From NCBI RefSeq assembly GCF_947493425.1, contig NZ_CANLRP010000002.1:62001-126000 (forward strand): DNA of 64,000 nt. The letters run 5' to 3'. Below are positions 55,622 to 64,000 of this stretch, piece after piece; within the stretch, counting starts at the first letter, position 1, and every line of letters starts with the position of its first letter. The stretch is from an uncultured Microscilla sp. (GTDB lineage Bacteria; Bacteroidota; Bacteroidia; Cytophagales; Microscillaceae). A program made the translations under genes and the position numbers. A model generated the notes under the pieces. The model saw only the letters and a program-made list of their open reading frames with translations. It was not told the DNA's origin and did no database searches.

Positions 55622-57859
55622 ATGCCTGTGCACTATCTGAAATACTGCTTGTTTTATTGGTTATTTTTAGGAATATCAAGCTTGGTGATGGCTCAGGAAA
55701 CAGTGATTATACCAGATAGTTTGGCAAAGCTGCCCGCGTACAATGGAGGTCGCTTTCATGACGTAACCAGGCAACTTCATATCTTACGCGATCAGTCTCA
55801 ACAGCTAACTTACCCTCAAGTAAAGCAATTTTCTTCTAAGTTTATTGCCAACAATACCCACCAACAGCCACTTGAACATTTTGAGAGCTGCTGGGTAAAA
55901 ATCACCTTACAATCTCCCATTACCCAAGACTACTTTTTGTATTTTCCCTCTTCGTTTGACATAGATGTGTTTGTAGAGTACCCAAAAAACAAAGTTGGAT
56001 TAAAAAAGACTGGTTATCACGTGCATCCTTCACAAAAAGATGTAAGGGGCTACCGAAAACACTTTGTAAGAGTACTACTTCAGGCTCAGCAGGCAACTAC
56101 CCTATACATCCATTATAAGATGGGTTATCGCTCATTTTTTAATGCCGAGGTGTTGCTTTCCCTATACCCGGCAAAAGTGTACGAAACTTCGGGCTATGTG
56201 TTAAACATAGTAAAATTACACGAGGTATTTATTTACATCTGGGTAGTTTTGATGGTATACAATGGATTACTTTTTCTGATAATCAAAGAACGCTTATACC
56301 TGATCTATACCTTTTATATATTTACCTGGCTTGGCTTTAGCGACACCTCGTTTCACTTACTATCTCTTTATTTTACCAAAGCACACCTGGTGCCTGTCTG
56401 GATCATATTTGTGTTTTTATACTGCTCCAGCTTTGTGGTGTTTTTACAACATTATCTAAAGGTGAAAGAACATTTGCCTCGTTTTGCCCGCATCAACCGT
56501 TTATTGTTGGTATTTTTTTGCTGGGTTTTGTTGTATGGTTTGATTGACTTTCTGCTTGCTTATCAATGGGTGCCCGTATCTGCATTTACCAAAACATTGT
56601 ATACCTATTTAATTGATATTTGCTTCGTTTTTATACTGATTTCTACCCTCATTCCTTTTTTGTTTTTTTTACAGGCAGTGGTCATTTACCGCAAAGGGTA
56701 CAAACCTGCCAGCTGGTATATAGCAGGGAGCTTTATACTCTTATTCAGTGTATCAGGTTACTATATCATCAACTATGTGTTTACCTTCACTAATAATAAA
56801 CTGTTTGTAAATAATGTGTTTCGAGTGGGACAACAAATAGGGTTTACCCTTGAAATGATGATTTTTTCGATAGGCATTGGGTATCGCTACAACAGTACCC
56901 AAAAAGCAAAGCAAAAGTTGTTGCAAAATCAAAATAAACTGTTGGAAGAGCAAGTGAGCCTGCATACTCAACAACTGACCCAAGCCAACTATGAAATTAC
57001 CCGACAACGTGATCACCTTAAGCAGAAAAATAAAGACATCATGGATAGTATCAACTATGCCCGTTATATCCAGCAAGCCTTTTTACCCCAAAAAACTGCA
57101 ATTCAGGCATTGCTCCCAGAGAGCTTTATATTTTTTAAACCCAAAGAGGTGGTTTCAGGCGATTTTTACTGGTTTGCCAAAATTAACCGCAGAGCACAGT
57201 TAGTGAGAAATAAAATGTACCAAGGTGCTGACTACCAGCGTAGTAAAATACAGTATGATAACTCAAAAGTTGTAATTGTTGCAGCCGATTGCACCGGGCA
57301 TGGAGTAGCGGGAGCTTTGATGAGTATGGTAGGCAATGATGCGCTGAATAAAATTGTCCTTGACCGGGGAATAGTAGAGGCCGATAAAATTTTGAATCTA
57401 CTCAACTTTAATATTTTACAGTTAATCTATAATCAAGAAGCTAGAAGTGGTGTAGGTATGGATGTTTCGCTGGCTGTGATAGACCAAACCGCCAAAACCA
57501 TAGAATTTGCTGGGGCGCTTAGTTCTTTGGTGGTGATACAAAATGGTGAGTTGAGGAGTATCAAAGGAGATATTTTTCCGGTGGGTGGGATAGGTGGAAC
57601 AGCCAGGCGTTTTTCAAAACATCTGGTAGACATTTCGGTACCCACTACGCTTTACCTGTTTTCTGATGGCTTTAGGGATCAGTTTGGTGGAGAGGCTGGT
57701 AAAAAATTTAGCACCAAGCGTTTTTATAAGTTGCTTCATAGCATACATACCGAGCCTATGTCTCGTCAGGAAGCCATTTTAAAAGACACGATGTTTCAGT
57801 GGATGGAATCTTATGACCAATTAGATGATATGCTGGTTATGGGGCTTAGGGTGGGGTAA
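55622..57859 (+). CDS. 7TMR-DISMED2 sensor with SpoIIE-type phosphatase
   Basis: 745 residues. Signal peptide 1-24 (ending VMAQ), then the extracellular 7TMR-DISMED2 domain (35-185, SCWVKITLQ), seven membrane helices (195-420), a coiled coil (430-475) and a SpoIIE/PP2C domain (490-745) with VSGDFYWF, ADCTGHGVAGALM, GVGMD, SDGFRDQFGG and QLDDMLVMG. Compared with the gene at 53421 the extracellular part differs and the phosphatase is similar, so the pair probably arose by duplication followed by sensor change. The two are co-directional and likely co-transcribed. Confidence 0.88.
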   Translation: MPVHYLKYCLFYWLFLGISSLVMAQETVIIPDSLAKLPAYNGGRFHDVTRQLHILRDQSQQLTYPQVKQFSSKFIANNTHQQPLEHFESCWVKITLQSPITQDYFLYFPSSFDIDVFVEYPKNKVGLKKTGYHVHPSQKDVRGYRKHFVRVLLQAQQATTLYIHYKMGYRSFFNAEVLLSLYPAKVYETSGYVLNIVKLHEVFIYIWVVLMVYNGLLFLIIKERLYLIYTFYIFTWLGFSDTSFHLLSLYFTKAHLVPVWIIFVFLYCSSFVVFLQHYLKVKEHLPRFARINRLLLVFFCWVLLYGLIDFLLAYQWVPVSAFTKTLYTYLIDICFVFILISTLIPFLFFLQAVVIYRKGYKPASWYIAGSFILLFSVSGYYIINYVFTFTNNKLFVNNVFRVGQQIGFTLEMMIFSIGIGYRYNSTQKAKQKLLQNQNKLLEEQVSLHTQQLTQANYEITRQRDHLKQKNKDIMDSINYARYIQQAFLPQKTAIQALLPESFIFFKPKEVVSGDFYWFAKINRRAQLVRNKMYQGADYQRSKIQYDNSKVVIVAADCTGHGVAGALMSMVGNDALNKIVLDRGIVEADKILNLLNFNILQLIYNQEARSGVGMDVSLAVIDQTAKTIEFAGALSSLVVIQNGELRSIKGDIFPVGGIGGTARRFSKHLVDISVPTTLYLFSDGFRDQFGGEAGKKFSTKRFYKLLHSIHTEPMSRQEAILKDTMFQWMESYDQLDDMLVMGLRVG

Positions 57860-58042
57860 GTCTTGAATGATTTTAGGCAAAACAATGGTATATTGACCCG
57901 CTAAATTTCCTTTGAAAACCCTTTCTAAAATTTACATTTCTGCTTTGATAAAGTTATCTTAGCAGATTGTTTAAAAAACCAGCAAAATGGAATTTAAACA
58001 ATCTTCGTCTTTTTTATTGATCTAAATTATACATTGCCTATT

Positions 58043-59563
58043 ATGGGTTCATTGGCAAAAACATATTCTCAGGAAAAGCTTCTCGGACAAATCTATACGC
58101 CTACTTTCATCATAGAAAAAATTCTTGATGATATAGACTATCATTCGCGCGCCGAAATATTGGGTAAACCCTTGCTTGACCCTGCCTGTGGCAATGGTCG
58201 GTTTTTGATAGAAGCCGCCAAACGGGTCATTGCTATTTCGCCCAAGAAAGACATGGCAAAAAACCTGGAGCAACTCTATGGTTGGGACATAGACGGTGCT
58301 GCTGTTGAAGAGTGCATAGAGAACATGAACCACTTGGTCAAGCCACTGAATATTCAGGTAAACTGGAAAATTTATGAGCTCGATTCATTGCATTATATAG
58401 AGCATCCCGAAGAAGTACGTTTTGATTTTATTGTGGGTAACCCACCTTATATTCGAATACAACACCTGGACGAAACCCAACGAAAATATATTCAAACCCA
58501 TTACTCTTTTTGCAAAAGTGGTTCTACCGATATTTATATGGCATTTTTTGAGCTATGCCATAAGTTATTGACTCCTACCGGAGTATGTGGTTTGATCACC
58601 CCTAATACCTATTTTTATACCCAAACTGCCCAGGCAATGCGTGATGCATTTGCCCACCTCAAAAACATTCGACAGATTACCAATTATGGTAAAATCCAGG
58701 TTTTTCAAAACGCCACCACCTACAGCGCCATTACTATTTTTACCAAGAAAATATACTCTCCTCAACACCAGTTTTTTTTATACCAACAAGCCATCGATAA
58801 AGATGCTTTTCAGGAGCGGGAAGTAGCCATAGAAGAAATTACTGACAAAGCTATTTGGCAACTGTCTGCTACCCGAAAACTGAACTCTGAGGGGATAAAA
58901 CTAGGCGATATTTGCCAAATACATACTGGGTTGGCTACGCTGATGGACAAGGCGTATGTGTTTCCGATAGAGCCGTTGGATGATACTTTTGTTTGGGCAG
59001 ACACTAAACTCAAAGGGCGGGTAAAAATAGAAAAGGCAGTACTTAAGCCCATTATCAAGGCTTCCACCTTTAAAAAAGGAGACGCCATTACCGACTATAT
59101 TTTGTTTCCTTATAAACTGGAAACCACCGAAGAAAACGGACAGCCAGTAAATAAACACGTGATTATGCCCGAAAAAGAGTTGGCGGGCAACTACCCCGAA
59201 GCCTTTGCTTATTTGCTTACCATCAAAAATGAACTCGACAAACGCGACAATGGCAAACCCAACTCGGTTGCCTGGTATGCTTTTGGGCGTAGTCAGGGGT
59301 TGGATAATAGCTTTGGTGAAAAAATTATCTTTTCGCCTATGAATAAAAAGCCCAACTTTATCCACATCACCAACCCCCATACTACTTATTACTCAGGATA
59401 TTGTATCAAGTACCAAGGCGATTACCAAAGACTATTGCCCCAGCTTAACTCTCAGGCAATGGAAGACTTTATAGAAGTATCAGCGCGCGATTTTAGGGGA
59501 GGGTGGAAAGCCTACAGCAAAAAAATACTACAGCAATTTATCATAAATGCGCAAGGATTGTAA
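58043..59563 (+). CDS. TaqI-class N6-adenine DNA methyltransferase, orphan
   Basis: 506 residues from the ATG at 58043 (TTG nine bases earlier also in frame). Catalytic part 1-260 with motif I DPACGNGRF (46-54), motif IV N133-PPY136 and the order of the gamma class (M.TaqI-like). The C-terminal part (280-500) resembles TaqI-like target-recognition domains (ending FRGGWKAYSKK). It methylates adenine N6 in a DNA target that cannot be read from sequence. No restriction enzyme or specificity subunit is nearby, so an orphan or solitary regulator role, or a bifunctional RM protein with lost nuclease, are options. Confidence 0.85.
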   Translation: MGSLAKTYSQEKLLGQIYTPTFIIEKILDDIDYHSRAEILGKPLLDPACGNGRFLIEAAKRVIAISPKKDMAKNLEQLYGWDIDGAAVEECIENMNHLVKPLNIQVNWKIYELDSLHYIEHPEEVRFDFIVGNPPYIRIQHLDETQRKYIQTHYSFCKSGSTDIYMAFFELCHKLLTPTGVCGLITPNTYFYTQTAQAMRDAFAHLKNIRQITNYGKIQVFQNATTYSAITIFTKKIYSPQHQFFLYQQAIDKDAFQEREVAIEEITDKAIWQLSATRKLNSEGIKLGDICQIHTGLATLMDKAYVFPIEPLDDTFVWADTKLKGRVKIEKAVLKPIIKASTFKKGDAITDYILFPYKLETTEENGQPVNKHVIMPEKELAGNYPEAFAYLLTIKNELDKRDNGKPNSVAWYAFGRSQGLDNSFGEKIIFSPMNKKPNFIHITNPHTTYYSGYCIKYQGDYQRLLPQLNSQAMEDFIEVSARDFRGGWKAYSKKILQQFIINAQGL

Positions 59564-59927
59564 AACGTCCGTTTTTTACCAAACATTTTTAGATACAATT
59601 GGTTGAAAGGTAAACGCGCTCTCGTGCTTGAGTGAGTCAAGAAAGGTCAAACAGGCTATAACTAACTTGTTAAGCCTTTCATCATCAGACAAAATATAGA
59701 GGCTGGCATTAAAAGACAACCACTAAAAACCACCTGCTAAAGACTATTTTTGTCTTAATTGCTGAATTTATTTGAATCATATTATATTTGTTGGGTTTTT
59801 AAGCGAATCCTCAATAAATTTGCGCGTCTGAAATAAGAAACCATTGAATTTTTGAGTAAATTGAATTCAAACAGTTTCTCAAAAGCACAAAAAGAAGTTA
59901 TTTTTAATTCTACAATAAAACACTACT
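59564..59927. other. Intergenic region before nqrF
   Basis: 364 bases without a supported gene, containing a promoter candidate at 59759-59790. No terminator is clear after the methyltransferase gene. Confidence 0.5.
59759..59790 (+). promoter_or_regulatory. Candidate promoter for nqrF
   Basis: TTG at 59759-59761 and TATATTTG at 59783-59790 with a 21-base spacer, close to the Bacteroidota two-part promoter. About 137 bases before the ATG at 59928. Confidence 0.5.
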
Positions 59928-61199
59928 ATGACAATTACGATTGTGGCCGCGATAGCAGCCTTTTCACTTGTAATTTTGTTGCTGGTATTTCTGCTTTTAT
60001 TTGCTCAATCATATTTGGTACAAAGCGGTCCGGTAAAAATTATTATCAATGGAGACGAAGAAAACCCGGTAGAAGTAGCCGCAGGTTCTACGCTCCTTAC
60101 TACCTTGTCAAATCAAAGTATGTTCTTGCCCTCTGCTTGTGGTGGAGGTGGTACGTGTGCCATGTGTAAGTGTCAGGTGCTTGATGGTGGCGGAGATGTA
60201 TTGCCTACTGAGGCGCCCCACCTCAGCCGTCAAGAACAAAAAGAGAACGTTCGTTTGGCTTGTCAGGTAAAAGTAAAACAAGACATGCGCATTGGTATCC
60301 CAGAAGAAATTTTTGGTATCAAAAAATGGGATTGTGAAGTGGTGTCGAACTATAATGTGGCCACCTTTATCAAGGAGTTTGTTGTAAAACTGCCCGATGG
60401 CGAAACGATGGACTTTGATCCAGGAGGATATATTCAGATTGATGTTCCTGAGATTACAGTTGACTTTAAAACAATGGACATCAAACCTCACCCTGATGAT
60501 CCTGCCGGACCAGACAAATTTAAACCTGACTGGGATAAGTTCAACCTTTGGCCACTCAAAATGGTCAATGATGAGCCCATTTTCCGTGCTTACTCTATGG
60601 CAAACCACCCTGCCGAAGGAAACATCATTATGTTGAATATTCGTATTGCTACGCCCCCCTGGGATCGTGCCAAAAACGATTGGATGGCAGTGAACCCTGG
60701 TATTTGTTCTTCTTATGTGTTCTCACGCAAGCCAGGCGACAAAGTAACTATTTCGGGTCCTTATGGTGAATTCCATATCAACCCAACCGACCGCGAAATG
60801 ATTTATATAGGTGGTGGTGCCGGAATGGCTCCTTTACGTTCGCACTTGTTCCATTTATTCCACACCGAAAAAACCAAACATCGCAAGGTTTCTTACTGGT
60901 ATGGTGGTCGTTCTAAGCGTGAATTGTTCTATACTGATCACTTTCGTAACATTGAAGAAGAATATCCCAACTTTAAATACAACATTGCGCTTTCTGAGCC
61001 AATGGAAGAAGACAACTGGGATGGTTACCAAGGGTTTATTCACCAGGTGTTGTACGACAATTACTTGAAAGATCACCCGGAACCAGATGAAATCGAGTTT
61101 TACTTCTGTGGTCCTCCTATGATGAATGCCGCAGTAATTAAGATGTTAGACGATATGGGTATTCCTGATGAGAATATTCGTTTTGACGACTTTGGTTGA
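59928..61199 (+). CDS. nqrF: Na+-translocating NADH:quinone reductase subunit F
   Basis: 423 residues. N-terminal membrane helix (4-26), a plant-type [2Fe-2S] ferredoxin domain with C71, C77, C80 and C112, an FAD-binding domain (RAYSMANHP) and an NADH-binding domain ([19 protein letters not shown]). NqrF is the NADH entry subunit of the sodium pump at the inner membrane. The other five nqr genes normally sit just upstream; here a methyltransferase gene does, so nqrF is separated. It has its own promoter and terminator. Confidence 0.95.
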   Translation: MTITIVAAIAAFSLVILLLVFLLLFAQSYLVQSGPVKIIINGDEENPVEVAAGSTLLTTLSNQSMFLPSACGGGGTCAMCKCQVLDGGGDVLPTEAPHLSRQEQKENVRLACQVKVKQDMRIGIPEEIFGIKKWDCEVVSNYNVATFIKEFVVKLPDGETMDFDPGGYIQIDVPEITVDFKTMDIKPHPDDPAGPDKFKPDWDKFNLWPLKMVNDEPIFRAYSMANHPAEGNIIMLNIRIATPPWDRAKNDWMAVNPGICSSYVFSRKPGDKVTISGPYGEFHINPTDREMIYIGGGAGMAPLRSHLFHLFHTEKTKHRKVSYWYGGRSKRELFYTDHFRNIEEEYPNFKYNIALSEPMEEDNWDGYQGFIHQVLYDNYLKDHPEPDEIEFYFCGPPMMNAAVIKMLDDMGIPDENIRFDDFG

Positions 61200-61228
61200 T
61201 ACAAAAATACAACTCTATACATTTTTTG

Positions 61229-61266
61229 CAGGGGCACCTTATACCAAAGGTGTCCCTGTTTTTTTT
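61229..61266 (+). terminator. Terminator after nqrF
   Basis: CAGGGGCACCTT pairs with AAGGTGTCCCTG (one mismatch) around a short loop, and eight T residues follow. Confidence 0.88.
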
Positions 61267-61356
61267 GCCTGCTGCCTTAATTTACTATCTTTCCGGTACT
61301 AGCTTAAAAATTAGCAACAACAACTAAGAATTTAGCCCGTGATTGGGTAAGTAAAT

Positions 61357-62739
61357 ATGAAACACTTTCAGTTTAAAGCATTATATCAAAACAACGAGTG
61401 GATTGCCCCGGCTTATGTGTCGGTAGATCAGGAAGGAAAAATCACTCATTTATCGGCTACTCCGCCTGACTCTGTCACCAACATAGAAAAAGTAGATGGA
61501 TATGTCTTACCTGGCTTTCAAAATGCACACTCTCATGCGTTTCAATATGCAATGGCGGGCATTGCCGAGCGGCATAGTGGTACTGCCAATCCTGATGATT
61601 TTTGGTCATGGCGAAACGCAATGTATCAGCTAGCCCTAAGTGTACAACCCGAACAAATGGAAGCCATTGCTGCGATGTTGTATGCCGAAATGGTGCGTCA
61701 TGGCTACACCTCAGTAGCAGAGTTTCATTATGTACATCACGACCTCGCCGGAAAACCTTATAACAATAAAGCCGCAATGGGTGAAAGGTTGATGGCGGCC
61801 GCTCAAAAAGCAGGCATTCGCATTACACTAGTGCCTATTTTTTACCAAAAAGGTGGTTTTGGACAAGCACCTACCCAAGGGCAACGGCGTTTTATATCGC
61901 CTGATATGGACAGTTACCTGGATTTGCTGGAACAATCACAGAAAGCAGCCAGACCTTATGCCCAGGCGTCAGTAGGGGCAGGTATTCATTCTTTGAGGGC
62001 AGTAGCCCCTGAAGTAATCAAGGCTACTTGTGAAAACCTTCCCACTGATATACCCATTCATATTCATGTAGCCGAACAGCTCAAAGAAATAGAAGATGCC
62101 AAGGCGTATTTGGGAGCACGTCCGGTAGAGTGGTTGCTGAATAATCTTGCATTGAATGAAAACTATCACCTGGTACATGCGACTCACCTTACGGAGGCAG
62201 AAGTAAGTGGTTTGGCAAAAAAACGGGCAAATGTTGTGATTTGCCCTTCTACCGAAGGAAACCTGGGAGATGGTTTATTTCCACTGGCATCGTTCCAGGC
62301 ACAAGACGGGCAATGGAGCATAGGTACCGATAGCCACATTGGGCTCAACCCCTTGGAGGAACTTCGTTGGCTAGACTATGGGCAACGTGTCACTACTCAC
62401 AAACGCAACTCGTTTTACTCACCCCAGCAAACTGATAGCGGGCGTTATGCTTTGGCTATGGCTACCTTTGCCGGGAGGAGGGCAATGGGACATCATACCA
62501 GTGAATTTTTTCAGGTAGGCGATCATTTTGATGCAGTAGTAATGGATGCTAACTTCCCCTTGTTTGCCATTACTTCTTTAGACAATCTACTTTCTACTAT
62601 AGTATATGCTGGCGACTGTTCTGCCACCTTAGGTACTATTGTCAATGGCCGATGGATAGTACAGCAACAACGTCACCATGCCTACCAAGACATTGTAGCA
62701 GACTTTAAACAAGTGATAGCATCACTTGAGTACCGTTAA
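61357..62739 (+). CDS. hutF: Formimidoylglutamate deiminase HutF
   Basis: 460 residues of the amidohydrolase superfamily. Zinc ligands and catalytic residues are in H-S-H (NAHSHAFQ), HIHVAEQ, HATHL and GTDSHIG; NPLEELRWLDYGQR is typical of HutF. It turns N-formimidoyl-L-glutamate into N-formyl-L-glutamate and ammonia, step four of the histidine pathway with formate release. Neighbouring hut genes (hutH, hutU, hutI, hutG) are absent from this window. Cytoplasmic. Confidence 0.9.
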   Translation: MKHFQFKALYQNNEWIAPAYVSVDQEGKITHLSATPPDSVTNIEKVDGYVLPGFQNAHSHAFQYAMAGIAERHSGTANPDDFWSWRNAMYQLALSVQPEQMEAIAAMLYAEMVRHGYTSVAEFHYVHHDLAGKPYNNKAAMGERLMAAAQKAGIRITLVPIFYQKGGFGQAPTQGQRRFISPDMDSYLDLLEQSQKAARPYAQASVGAGIHSLRAVAPEVIKATCENLPTDIPIHIHVAEQLKEIEDAKAYLGARPVEWLLNNLALNENYHLVHATHLTEAEVSGLAKKRANVVICPSTEGNLGDGLFPLASFQAQDGQWSIGTDSHIGLNPLEELRWLDYGQRVTTHKRNSFYSPQQTDSGRYALAMATFAGRRAMGHHTSEFFQVGDHFDAVVMDANFPLFAITSLDNLLSTIVYAGDCSATLGTIVNGRWIVQQQRHHAYQDIVADFKQVIASLEYR

Positions 62740-62748
62740 TGGAACGAG

Positions 62749-62793
62749 CTCCTCATTTTCAATACCTAAACCTATTGAAAAAGGGGAGTTTTG
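62749..62793 (+). terminator. Terminator after hutF
   Basis: CTCCTCATTTTCAATA pairs with TATTGAAAAAGGGGAG with two imperfect positions and an eight-base loop; TTTTG follows. Confidence 0.65.
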
Positions 62794-62895
62794 TGATACC
62801 TATAAATGCAAGTGGAGCCATTAAAATAGGTTTTATCGTGTGAAAAGTCGCCTAAAAGAGACATCAATAAACCAATCCAAGCATTACCTGGAGTG

Positions 62896-63999
62896 TTAAA
62901 CTGCAATGACTTCCAGCAAACGTTTATACCCCTCTTCGTCGCACTGAAGCAAAGTTTGGTGCATGGCATTTTTCCATACATTGAGGGCACGGCTATTCAC
63001 TCCCTCTAAACCTTGCAATACCTTTTTGATTTCACTGTAGTCATATACATCCAAGGTTTGTAAAACCTCTACCATAGGAAGCAACAACTCTTGATCAGTT
63101 TTAGTGATCCACTTTTTTAAGTCACTGGTTTTTTGCTCCAGGGTTTGAGTCCAGTTGGCTACATTAGCCACCAGCCTTTCAGAAACTTGTATCACAGGCA
63201 AAGTAAGCGTAATGGTAGTTCCTTTTTTGGGACGTGAGTTGGCCGATATAAACCCTTTGTGTGCTTCTACTGCCATTTTGCAGAAGGTAAGCCCTAACCC
63301 TGACGACCGAAAATTATTCAGATCACGGGCATTTGCCTGAGCAAATTTATCGAAAATACGATCCAGTTGGTTTTTAGGAATTCCTTCTCCCTGATCAATG
63401 ACTTTTATTTTGATGTGTTTGGTTGCTCCATTTTCTGGCAAATGGTCTTGTACAATGCTAATGGTGCCACTATTGGGTGAGTACTTAATGGCGTTGGTGA
63501 GCAAATTGGCAAAAACTCTGACCATCAGGTGTTGGTCTACTTTTACTTGCACGTTTTGCTGTAAGCTACTGCTGATTCTAACTGACTTTTGATTGGCCAA
63601 AAATGATACTTGTTTGATGGCTGCTTCTATAATGTCGTTCAGTGCCCAATTTGCCTTTTGTAACTTCATTTTTGCCTCATCAAATTTGTGCACATCCAAA
63701 ATATTCAATACCATATTCAGCATTTGTTGCCCAGTCTGTCTTACATCTTCCTGATCTGTGATGGCAATTACATAGTTGAGAGGTGTTTTGAGGTCATGCA
63801 CAATCATGTGGGTGGCTTCTTGCTTAAAATTGTCTAAATCTTTGAGGCGTTGGTTCACCATTTTCAGTATTTCAGTTTGCGACTGCAGTTCTTCTTTTTG
63901 TTGCCCTATAGCTTCTTTTTGCTCTTGCAAGGCATCTGTCTGGCTTTTGATTTCTTCGTTTTTATCTGCCAACGCTTCATTTACCCGTCTTTGCTGTTC
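62896..63999 (-). CDS. Sensor histidine kinase, N-terminal part outside window
   Basis: The frame is open to the right edge; 368 residues are seen and no start codon is reached (the ADKNEEI that looks like a start is preceded by coding residues). Visible order: Gln/Glu-rich coiled coil, HisKA with the phospho-His in MIVHDLKTPLN, and HATPase_c with N-box NLLTNAIKYSPNSG, G1 DQGEGIP and G2 GLGLTFCK. A helical extension of about 100 residues follows. Since the coiled coil follows an unseen sensor, type cannot be stated. Likely one half of a two-component system. Confidence 0.9.
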   Translation of the reverse strand, partial: EQQRRVNEALADKNEEIKSQTDALQEQKEAIGQQKEELQSQTEILKMVNQRLKDLDNFKQEATHMIVHDLKTPLNYVIAITDQEDVRQTGQQMLNMVLNILDVHKFDEAKMKLQKANWALNDIIEAAIKQVSFLANQKSVRISSSLQQNVQVKVDQHLMVRVFANLLTNAIKYSPNSGTISIVQDHLPENGATKHIKIKVIDQGEGIPKNQLDRIFDKFAQANARDLNNFRSSGLGLTFCKMAVEAHKGFISANSRPKKGTTITLTLPVIQVSERLVANVANWTQTLEQKTSDLKKWITKTDQELLLPMVEVLQTLDVYDYSEIKKVLQGLEGVNSRALNVWKNAMHQTLLQCDEEGYKRLLEVIAV

Positions 64000-64000
64000 T

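Noticed and set aside
1-64000. CRISPR array, tRNA, rRNA, prophage or restriction-modification island
   Set aside because: No regularly spaced repeats, no cloverleaf or rRNA motifs, no phage genes and no nuclease beside the methyltransferase were found.

Overview
The window looks like the chromosome of a marine, gliding-type Cytophagales bacterium (Bacteroidota), close in character to Microscilla. Four things support this. There are type IX secretion components (PorV, PorQ). There are PD40/OmpA outer-membrane proteins. There is a Na+-pumping NADH:quinone reductase subunit (NqrF). Several intergenic regions carry exact matches to the Bacteroidota -7 promoter element TAnnTTTG. Base composition is AT-rich and even throughout; I see no phage, plasmid, CRISPR array, rRNA or tRNA. 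The organism name is inference from gene content.

Layout. 1-6 kb: the end of an M3 peptidyl-dipeptidase, two leucine-rich-repeat (LRR) proteins, an NTF2-like secreted protein and a TlpA-type lipoprotein. 4.2-7.0 kb: two gene-poor stretches with a family of short terminal-inverted-repeat (MITE-like) elements, one split by a second repeat. 7-19 kb: cyclophilin, two small unknown proteins, a GH31 glycosidase, two sensor-SpoIIE phosphatases and a PD40-OmpA protein. 19-30 kb: small envelope proteins, an L-type lectin, a third LRR protein, membrane proteins including a UbiA relative, a cyclase-family hydrolase, a lone ABC ATPase, and a sugar transferase (short) plus aminotransferase pair. 30-34 kb: a subtilisin-like lipoprotein in AT-rich surroundings, two thioredoxin-fold proteins and a Nudix protein. 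34.5-36.6 kb: a DUF1611 protein and an enolase-superfamily dipeptide epimerase, resembling the DgcN-DgcA D-glutamate pair. 36.6-45.6 kb: PorQ, Lon, a second PD40-OmpA protein, two secreted proteins and PorV. 46.1-48.5 kb: a retropepsin-like protease, RimK and an AstE-like deacylase. 48.5-53.3 kb: a nucleotidyltransferase, a cystathionine synthase/lyase, an aldehyde dehydrogenase and a transglutaminase-like protein. 53.4-57.9 kb: two tandem 7TMR-DISM/SpoIIE phosphatases. 58-64 kb: an orphan adenine DNA methyltransferase, NqrF, HutF and a histidine kinase that runs off the end.

How it fits together. The strongest themes are (a) signalling by four membrane-anchored SpoIIE/PP2C-type phosphatases with four different sensory regions, (b) cell-envelope and type IX secretion functions, and (c) several genes acting on glutamate or glutamyl groups (DUF1611/epimerase pair, RimK trio, HutF), which are not in one operon and need not be linked. 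Candidate little-described items are the RimK trio, the DUF1611/epimerase pair outside Proteobacteria, the LRR family with a shared N-terminal domain, and the MITE-like repeats.
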